A stretch of DNA of 6,286 nt, taken from an uncultured Brachyspira sp. (GTDB lineage: Bacteria; Spirochaetota; Brachyspiria; Brachyspirales; Brachyspiraceae). Every line of letters begins with the position of its first letter. Position 1 is the stretch's first letter. The DNA lies in contig CAKVCG010000103.1 of the NCBI GenBank assembly GCA_934725525.1, forward strand, positions 1-6,286, in the 5' to 3' direction. The notes beneath the pieces were generated by a model. That model did not search any database, had not been told where the DNA came from, and worked only from the letters and a program-made list of their open reading frames with translations. Both the position numbers and the translations under genes were made by a program. This document shows positions 1 to 6,286 of the stretch, one piece after another.

Positions 1-126
1 ATTATAGAAGGATTAGAAAATTTGGATATAAATATGTTAAAATGCTTATCTGACGAAGATATTAAAAATTATGTAAACTATCAAAAAGAACTTATAAGAT
101 TTATGGAAAATTATATTAAAAAATAA
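1..126 (+). CDS. 3' end of an unidentified gene (partial)
   Basis: An open frame enters from the left edge and gives 41 residues before a TAA stop at 124-126. The fragment is rich in Lys, Glu, Asn and Ile. It reads as two amphipathic helices, with LSDEDIKNYV followed by ELIRFMENYIKK. The 'LSxED' turn followed by a charged terminal helix resembles the C-terminal dimerisation helix of MarR-type regulators, but this is too short to assign and many helical proteins end this way. The gene converges on glpK, 49 bp away, and its stop codon lies inside the terminator stem at 124-165. It is judged coding because it is open from the edge with composition like the neighbouring genes. The function is unknown. 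Confidence 0.6.
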   Translation: MIEGLENLDINMLKCLSDEDIKNYVNYQKELIRFMENYIKK

Positions 127-165
127 TCCGCATATCAAAATAATCGACTGTCAATACGCGGATTA
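118..165 (-). terminator. Rho-independent terminator of glpK
   Basis: The arms 124-135 and 154-165 pair over 12 bp with one A:C mismatch; the outer eight pairs, TAATCCGC with GCGGATTA, are exact. The loop is 18 nt. Read on the minus strand, the stem begins 10 nt past the glpK stop codon and is followed directly by six T (complement of A 118-123), as in an intrinsic terminator. On the + strand the stem is followed only by CAAAATTTT, so termination of the convergent gene is less certain. The stem also overlaps that gene's stop codon. Confidence 0.75.
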
Positions 166-175
166 CAAAATTTTA

Positions 176-1663
<1,488 letters not shown>

Positions 1664-1703
1664 TTACACCTTAATTATTTAAATTATTTATTTTTTATAT
1701 TTT

Positions 1704-2936
1704 TCAATAATAAAAAATCTCTTTCCCGAAACCGCTATAAAAAATATTTTCATTCAAACCCGAATCGTATTTATAAACAGTATTTCCTCGTAAAATTGTC
1801 ATAATTACTCTTCCACCTCTTTTGAAGTTAATATAAGGACTCCAAGCCGCTTTCGTTATTATATCTTTTTCTATTATTTCCGATTCGTCATTTAAATCTA
1901 CTATAGTCAAATCGCCGTCATATCCTTCTTTCAAAATTCCTTTATTTTTTATGCCGAATATTTTAGCCGAATTTTCGCTCATAATTTTTGTTAATAATTT
2001 TAAATCTATCGTAGAATCTTTTACTTTTTTCAACATTAATTCGAGCGAATGTTCTACGGATGGAATTCCAAAAGTAAGTTTGTCAAGTTTTTCGGATAAT
2101 AAATGAGGCGCATGGTCTGTGCCAATAGTGTCGATAGTTCCGTCTTTTATCGCTTTCCATAATGCTTCGTTGTCACTTTTTTCTTTTAATTCTGGATTCA
2201 TTCTTAAAAGCGTTTTATTTTTTTCGTTAATATTTTCCGTATTCAAAAATAAATGGTGAGGAGTAGCTTCGCCGTAAATTTTCATTCCGCTGTCTTTCGC
2301 TCTTTTTAGAGAATCTATTTCGCTATATAAAGATAAATGACATAAATATAAAGTCGTTCCCGTTCTTTTTGCAATTTCAATCGCTTTATCAACCATTTTA
2401 CCTTCCGCATGAACGGATACGATTTTTGAAGCCGTAAATAATTTTTCCAATATTTTATCGTCTTCTATAAGCATATTTCCTGTGGAAACATTTAAAAAAA
2501 TTTTTGTAGACGCTACTTCGTTTTTAATTGACTTTATATCTTCGCTATTGTCAGTTTTGTTTCCACCGAAATGAAAACCGTAATCGACATAAGATTTTCC
2601 CGACATCATCGATTTTTTTTGAATAAGATTTTCTTTCGTTATCGTGTTTGGAATTGTATTTGGCATATCCAAAAAAGTTGTAATTCCGCCTCTCATAGCC
2701 GCCTTGCTTCCAGAATTAAAATCTTCTTTATGGTTAAGTCCAGGGTCTCTCATATGGGTATGCGGGTCTATTATTCCAGCGATAACATAATTATAATTTG
2801 CGTCTATTATTTTATTTCCAACTTCTTTATATTTTTCAAAATCGTTTTCCATATCTATTTTTTTTATTTTTTCATTTTCAATAATTATAGAAACCGGTTT
2901 TTGAGAATTTATAATTTTAACGTTTTTTATTATCAT
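1704..2936 (-). CDS. pyrC: Dihydroorotase (class I type)
   Basis: This enzyme closes N-carbamoyl-L-aspartate to dihydroorotate, step 3 of UMP synthesis. It is a metal-dependent amidohydrolase of 410 residues. Metal and substrate motifs appear in order: DPHTHMRDPG (His59, His61, Arg63), DMPNT (90-94), KIF with Lys145 as the probable carboxylated bridging lysine, followed by STGNML, then VHAEG (His176), CHLS (His200), GEATPHH (222-228) and TDHAPH with catalytic Asp274. The late loop reads GIPSVEHSLELML rather than the GxPGxET of many class I enzymes, and NPELK (247-251) replaces the usual NPPLR. Both resemble the Bacteroidetes-like branch as I remember it. Dihydroorotase is preferred over allantoinase or hydantoinase because pyrB is directly upstream. 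The ATG touches the pyrB stop (TAAATG), and its ribosome site AAGGA (2947-2951) lies inside pyrB, so translation is probably coupled. The stop is TGA. Confidence 0.93.
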   Translation of the reverse strand: MIIKNVKIINSQKPVSIIIENEKIKKIDMENDFEKYKEVGNKIIDANYNYVIAGIIDPHTHMRDPGLNHKEDFNSGSKAAMRGGITTFLDMPNTIPNTITKENLIQKKSMMSGKSYVDYGFHFGGNKTDNSEDIKSIKNEVASTKIFLNVSTGNMLIEDDKILEKLFTASKIVSVHAEGKMVDKAIEIAKRTGTTLYLCHLSLYSEIDSLKRAKDSGMKIYGEATPHHLFLNTENINEKNKTLLRMNPELKEKSDNEALWKAIKDGTIDTIGTDHAPHLLSEKLDKLTFGIPSVEHSLELMLKKVKDSTIDLKLLTKIMSENSAKIFGIKNKGILKEGYDGDLTIVDLNDESEIIEKDIITKAAWSPYINFKRGGRVIMTILRGNTVYKYDSGLNENIFYSGFGKEIFYY

Positions 2937-4013
2937 TTATTTTATTTCCTTATTGCAATAATAACAGAAATTTCCGTAATCTTTTTTAACTGTCTTATTC
3001 TTTGTTTCTTCAAAATGAGCGACACATTTTTTATTTTGACAAACTATATTTTTATTTTCAATTATTTCGTAATCCGCTTTCTCTTTCCTCACATTCGATT
3101 TTATTACTCCAGAGGCAACCGATAACATAGCCATTCTTATCGGAACTCCGTTTCTTGCCTGAATAAAATATTTTGCATATTTAGTATTATCCAAATCTAT
3201 ATTTATTTCGTCTACTCTCGGAAGGGGATGCATTATTATCATATTATCTTTACATTTTCCTTCAATATCTTTTTTTGACACACGGAATGCATGTTTAACT
3301 TTTTCGTATTCGTTTATATCGTCAAATCTTTCTCTCTGTATTCTTGTCATATATAAACAATCAATATCTCCTAATATACTTTCGTAATTATCCCCTATAT
3401 GATATTTAATTTTCGCTTTATCCAATTCTTTTAATATATGGTTGGGTATCTGTATTGATTCTGGAGCTATAAAATAAAATTCTCCGTCAAACATTTTCAA
3501 AGCGTTAGCCAATGAATGAACGGTTCTTCCGTATTTTAAATCCCCGACAAAAGCGATTTTTTTATTTTCTATATTTCCAAGTTCCTCTCTTATCGTATAT
3601 AAATCGAGCAAGGTTTGACTCGGATGTTCGTTAGCACCGTCTCCCGCGTTTATTATAGGACATCTTGTAACTTCTTCTGCAAATTTAGCCGCTCCGTCTA
3701 TATAATGTCTCATAACTATTACATCAGAATAAGCGGAAACCATTATAATAGTGTCTCTTAACGATTCTCCTTTTACGATTGAACTCATATTTGGATTGTC
3801 GAAACCCAATACATGACAGCCAAGTTTATAAGCCGCGGAAGTGAAAGATAATCTCGTTCTTGTCGAAGGCTCGAAGAATATGCTCGTTATTATTTTTCCG
3901 TCCATCATTTTTCTTCTTTTGTCTTCATTCATACAATCTAATTTTTTAGCCGCGTCAAGAATTTCAATAATCTCTTCTTTCGACATTTCTTTAATTCCTA
4001 TAATATTTCTCAT
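2937..4013 (-). CDS. pyrB: Aspartate carbamoyltransferase with fused PyrI-like zinc domain
   Basis: The enzyme joins carbamoyl phosphate and aspartate to form carbamoyl aspartate, step 2 of UMP synthesis. Residues 1 to about 305 are a complete catalytic chain: carbamoyl-phosphate loop FEPSTRTRLSF (47-57), Ser77 and Lys81 of the 80s loop, MRH (101-103), GDGANEHPSQTLLD (124-137, with His130 and Gln133), GDLKYGRTVHS, YMTRIQRER (221-229, with Arg224 and Gln226), and MHPLPRVDEI (261-270). A 50-residue tail follows with Cys325-x4-Cys330-VAHFE and Cys350-x2-Cys353-NKEI. It matches the zinc module of E. coli PyrI (CPNSNCISH...CKYCEKEF). No PyrI nucleotide-binding domain fits between the two parts. 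In class B enzymes that zinc module docks regulatory to catalytic chains, so here it probably has a structural or assembly role. The start is set by AAAAGGA at 4021-4027, 7 nt before ATG. It is first in a pyrB-pyrC unit behind an apparent attenuator. Confidence 0.95.
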   Translation of the reverse strand: MRNIIGIKEMSKEEIIEILDAAKKLDCMNEDKRRKMMDGKIITSIFFEPSTRTRLSFTSAAYKLGCHVLGFDNPNMSSIVKGESLRDTIIMVSAYSDVIVMRHYIDGAAKFAEEVTRCPIINAGDGANEHPSQTLLDLYTIREELGNIENKKIAFVGDLKYGRTVHSLANALKMFDGEFYFIAPESIQIPNHILKELDKAKIKYHIGDNYESILGDIDCLYMTRIQRERFDDINEYEKVKHAFRVSKKDIEGKCKDNMIIMHPLPRVDEINIDLDNTKYAKYFIQARNGVPIRMAMLSVASGVIKSNVRKEKADYEIIENKNIVCQNKKCVAHFEETKNKTVKKDYGNFCYYCNKEIK

Positions 4014-4031
4014 TTTAATATCCTTTTAATA

Positions 4032-4154
4032 TTATTTTGGCATAAAAATAGGGAATGAAACAGTTAAACCGTTTGCATTCCCTTTTAAGAATTTCAAATT
4101 CATAAAATCAGATAAATAAAAAATAATCTTATATTTTAAAAATACATTATTCAT
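4032..4154 (-). CDS. Candidate pyrB leader peptide (40 aa)
   Basis: A short ORF starts about 30 nt after the predicted transcription start. It runs 40 codons to a TAA at 4032-4034, ending 18 nt before the pyrB ATG. It begins MNNVFLKYKIIFYLSDF, includes FLKGNANGLTV across the hairpin, and ends PIFMPK. GGAA (4160-4163) lies 5 nt upstream of the ATG and could serve as a weak ribosome site; a further GGAA is at 4165-4168. An internal in-frame ATG at 4101-4103 could start a 23-residue version. From 4145 to 4101 the transcript has 26 U in 45 nt, including runs of five and six. The frame then reads through the entire terminator hairpin at 4050-4083. The peptide sequence probably does not matter; ribosome position would. 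I know of no homologous peptide. It could be a chance frame, though stops are frequent in sequence this AT-rich. Confidence 0.55.
   Translation of the reverse strand: MNNVFLKYKIIFYLSDFMNLKFLKGNANGLTVSFPIFMPK
4044..4083 (-). terminator. Attenuator-type intrinsic terminator in the pyrB leader
   Basis: On the minus strand, AGGGAATG pairs with CATTCCCT (4076-4083 with 4050-4057). After a single bulged base (4075), AAAC pairs with GTTT (4071-4074 with 4058-4061). This gives 12 bp around a 9-nt loop. Five T follow (4044-4048), one base past the stem. No gene ends here on either strand: it lies between a pyrB promoter and pyrB itself, with the upstream neighbour divergent. A terminator in that place is best explained as a conditional attenuator. 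The + strand also has TTTT after the stem (4083-4086), but no transcript is expected to end there. Confidence 0.75.
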
Positions 4155-4189
4155 TTTTATTCCGTTCCAATATTAATTTAATTTTATAA

Positions 4190-4218
4190 ATTATATAACA
4201 GTAATTTTAAAAAATCAA
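4190..4218 (-). promoter_or_regulatory. Predicted sigma-70-type promoter of pyrB
   Basis: On the minus strand, TTGATT (4213-4218) is separated by exactly 17 bp from a consensus TATAAT (4190-4195). Transcription would start near 4181-4184, giving a leader of about 170 nt before pyrB. AT-rich DNA yields many TATAAT-like matches, but the spacing, the near-consensus -35 box and the position ahead of the leader ORF support this one. Confidence 0.65.
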
Positions 4219-4258
4219 TTATAAATTTATTTAATTTTTTATTATTCGATTTTTATAG

Positions 4259-4286
4259 TTGACAATTTTGTAATTTAAAATATCAT
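4259..4286 (+). promoter_or_regulatory. Predicted sigma-70-type promoter of the zinc-ribbon membrane protein gene
   Basis: A perfect TTGACA (4259-4264) is followed after 16 bp by TATCAT (4281-4286), five of six matching the -10 consensus. The expected start near 4293 leaves a 5' leader of about 23 nt that contains the GGAGA ribosome site (4304-4308). The -35 box stands back to back with that of the pyrB promoter, 40 bp apart. That spacer is nearly pure A/T, and I see no clear operator in it. Confidence 0.6.
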
Positions 4287-4315
4287 TATTTGATTAATAA
4301 TTTGGAGATTTTTAT

Positions 4316-4771
4316 ATGGCGAAAACTATTAAATGTAAATCCTGCAAATCAATAAACGACAAATACGCTACAAAATGTAATTCCTGCGGCGCCGCTTTAT
4401 ATCCCGAAATTTCCCGTAAAAACGCCGAAATTGTGACGATAGTTTTGGATATTATTTTTGCCACTATTTATTTATTTGCAATATTTATCTTTATAAAAAA
4501 CGCAAACAATAACGAAACTCCGAAATATATTAATATTCTTCCCACCGCAAATTCAATTCCATATTTTATTATAATATTATTCTTTTTATGTTTTGCCGCG
4601 ACTAAAATACTTTATGTGTTAAATATATTTATAATGAAAAACGAACTTATACTAACGGTTAGAAGAGCGAGCATGTTTATAGAAGCGATTACGATGTTTC
4701 CGATACAAACTATACTCGCTTTATATTTTTATGAACCAGCCACAAATGAAAATAAAAAAGAAAAAAATTAA
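4316..4771 (+). CDS. Small zinc-ribbon membrane protein, function unknown
   Basis: The 151-residue product starts with a treble-clef or zinc-ribbon knuckle: Cys7-x2-Cys10 and Cys21-x2-Cys24, the second followed by Gly. It resembles the N-terminal 'zinc-ribbon' tags seen on many uncharacterised bacterial membrane proteins. Three hydrophobic segments follow at about 39-61, 81-106 and 118-138. A Lys/Glu/Asn-rich tail closes the protein. With the ribbon in the cytoplasm, three crossings would put the C-terminus outside. There is no signal peptide and no catalytic motif I recognise. The ATG is supported by GGAGA 7 nt upstream and by a promoter with a perfect TTGACA. It is transcribed divergently from pyrB and overlaps the last codon of the convergent TPR gene. 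Shared control with pyrB is possible but not shown. Confidence 0.85.
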   Translation: MAKTIKCKSCKSINDKYATKCNSCGAALYPEISRKNAEIVTIVLDIIFATIYLFAIFIFIKNANNNETPKYINILPTANSIPYFIIILFFLCFAATKILYVLNIFIMKNELILTVRRASMFIEAITMFPIQTILALYFYEPATNENKKEKN

Positions 4772-5550
4772 TCTAAATTATTTATATATTCTTTTAGTTT
4801 AATAGCCTCTTCATAATCTCCGTCTATAGATAAAGCTTTGTCGATATTTTCTAAAGCGGATTTTTTATTTCCCATATCGAAATAAATCGAACCTATATTA
4901 TAATAAATTAATTTGTTGCCATCGTCTATTTCTTTCGCTTTTTCCAAATATCTAATCGCCATATTATTGCTGTTTTTTTTTCTATAGCATGAAGAAATAT
5001 TGCATAAAATATAAATATTGCTTTTTTCGTAAATAAAATTCAAATCATGAAATAAAGAAAGCGCTTTATCGTAATCTCCTTTCTTATAATATATGCATCC
5101 GAGCAAATTGACGATTCCGTTTATCTGCCTGACATTATAAATATAATTCGTGTAATTTAAAGAAATATCGTATTCACCCATTTCGTAAGATTTGAAAGCG
5201 ATATAAATATATCTCGAATAATCTCTTTTCATTATTTTTATATTGTCGTTAATTTCAATAGCCTTATTAAAATATTCCGTTCTATTCATTTCGTCCATCA
5301 TTCCCATATATTCGTAAACAAAAGGATTATCTTTTTTAAGATTTATAAATTTATTAAAATATTCCAAAGAGTTTTTATACGAATTATTTTTCATGCATAA
5401 AAAACCCGACATATATAAAGCCTCTAAATTTTCTGGTTCGTTATCCAATATTAGTTTATAATAATTTTTGGCGTCTTCAAATTTATTTTCTTTTATGCAA
5501 GTTTTTGCAAGCTCGAATAAATCTTTTTCTTCTTTATTATTAGCGTTCAT
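4768..5550 (-). CDS. Tetratricopeptide-repeat protein, function unknown
   Basis: The 260-residue protein is almost entirely TPR helix pairs. Recognisable units fall near 8-41, 42-75, 111-142, 145-174, 178-211 and 214-247. The clearest are GCIYYKKGDYDKALSLF and YYNIGSIYFDMGNKKSALE. The stretch 76-105 is a degenerate unit. The N-terminus is charged with no signal peptide or membrane segment, so it is probably a cytoplasmic scaffold that binds a partner protein; the repeats do not say which. AGAGAG (5557-5562) lies 6 nt before the ATG. It follows tgt by 28 bp without a terminator and is probably co-transcribed with it. Its TAA overlaps the stop of the convergent membrane-protein gene. Confidence 0.88.
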   Translation of the reverse strand: MNANNKEEKDLFELAKTCIKENKFEDAKNYYKLILDNEPENLEALYMSGFLCMKNNSYKNSLEYFNKFINLKKDNPFVYEYMGMMDEMNRTEYFNKAIEINDNIKIMKRDYSRYIYIAFKSYEMGEYDISLNYTNYIYNVRQINGIVNLLGCIYYKKGDYDKALSLFHDLNFIYEKSNIYILCNISSCYRKKNSNNMAIRYLEKAKEIDDGNKLIYYNIGSIYFDMGNKKSALENIDKALSIDGDYEEAIKLKEYINNLD

Positions 5551-5578
5551 ATAAAACTCTCTAATATTTCGATTAATC

Positions 5579-6286
<708 letters not shown>

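Noticed and set aside
1679..1707. Possible glpK promoter (TTGAAA at 1702-1707, minus strand)
   Set aside because: No convincing -10 box sits at 16-18 bp (best ATTTAA or TTTAAA). In DNA this AT-rich the match is not distinguishable from chance.
2571..3125. Open frame on the + strand, 184 codons
   Set aside because: It is antisense to the pyrC-pyrB junction. The Phe/Ile-rich product is what reverse reading of Lys/Glu/Asn-rich genes gives; the hydrophobicity is not evidence of a membrane protein.
3841..4029. Open frame on the + strand, 62 codons
   Set aside because: It is antisense to the start of pyrB, with no promoter or ribosome site, and lies over conserved pyrB codons.
4014..4190. Riboswitch or PyrR-binding leader for pyrB
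   Set aside because: No conserved riboswitch core or PyrR-type loop motif was recognised, and no antiterminator complementary to the hairpin arm. The leader-peptide model explains the features better.
4262..4271. ACAA-TT-TTGT inverted repeat overlapping the TTGACA box as a possible operator
   Set aside because: Only four paired bases on each side in A/T-rich DNA, with no second copy near the pyrB promoter.
4748..4790. T-rich run after the TPR gene stop (minus strand) as a terminator
   Set aside because: Long T runs are present, but the preceding sequence can form only a few A:T pairs, so there is no credible stem.

Overview
This is an AT-rich window (roughly 30% GC by eye) from a bacterium. 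It uses the standard code: UGG encodes Trp, and TGA is a stop in pyrC. Genes are closely packed, start with ATG, and mostly have purine-rich ribosome binding sites. The composition, the TPR protein and the fused aspartate carbamoyltransferase fit an AT-rich anaerobe such as the spirochaete Brachyspira. No rRNA or other phylogenetic marker is present, so that placement is a guess. I see no mobile element, CRISPR array, tRNA or rRNA.

Layout. At 1-126 lies the 3' end of an unidentified + strand gene. It converges on glpK, and a hairpin at 118-165 lies between them. From 4013 down to 176 on the minus strand runs pyrB (aspartate carbamoyltransferase), pyrC (dihydroorotase), then glpK (glycerol kinase). 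pyrB and pyrC abut with no spacer (TAA-ATG). glpK follows 46 bp later with no visible terminator between. From 4014 to 4315 is a divergent control region. On the + strand, 4316-4771 encodes a small zinc-ribbon membrane protein. It converges on, and overlaps by 4 bp, a TPR-repeat gene (4768-5550, minus). That gene sits 28 bp downstream of tgt (5579 to beyond the window edge, minus), so tgt and the TPR gene probably form an operon.

The most interesting part is the pyrB leader. A good sigma-70-type promoter (4190-4218) is followed by a 40-codon leader ORF (4032-4154). The ORF begins with a very U-rich stretch and then reads straight through a 12-bp stem-loop with a T run (4044-4083). It ends 18 nt before the pyrB start. 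This is the layout of the E. coli pyrBI leader, where UTP level controls transcription attenuation through RNA polymerase pausing coupled to leader translation. PyrB itself is unusual: it carries a C-terminal four-cysteine zinc module like that of the E. coli regulatory chain PyrI, but there is no room for PyrI's nucleotide-binding domain.

Taken together, pyrB and pyrC supply steps 2 and 3 of de novo UMP synthesis. My inference is that end-product control may act mainly at the RNA level, because the usual allosteric domain is absent from this polypeptide. glpK makes glycerol 3-phosphate and may be co-transcribed. tgt acts in queuosine modification of tRNA and has no evident link to the pyrimidine genes.
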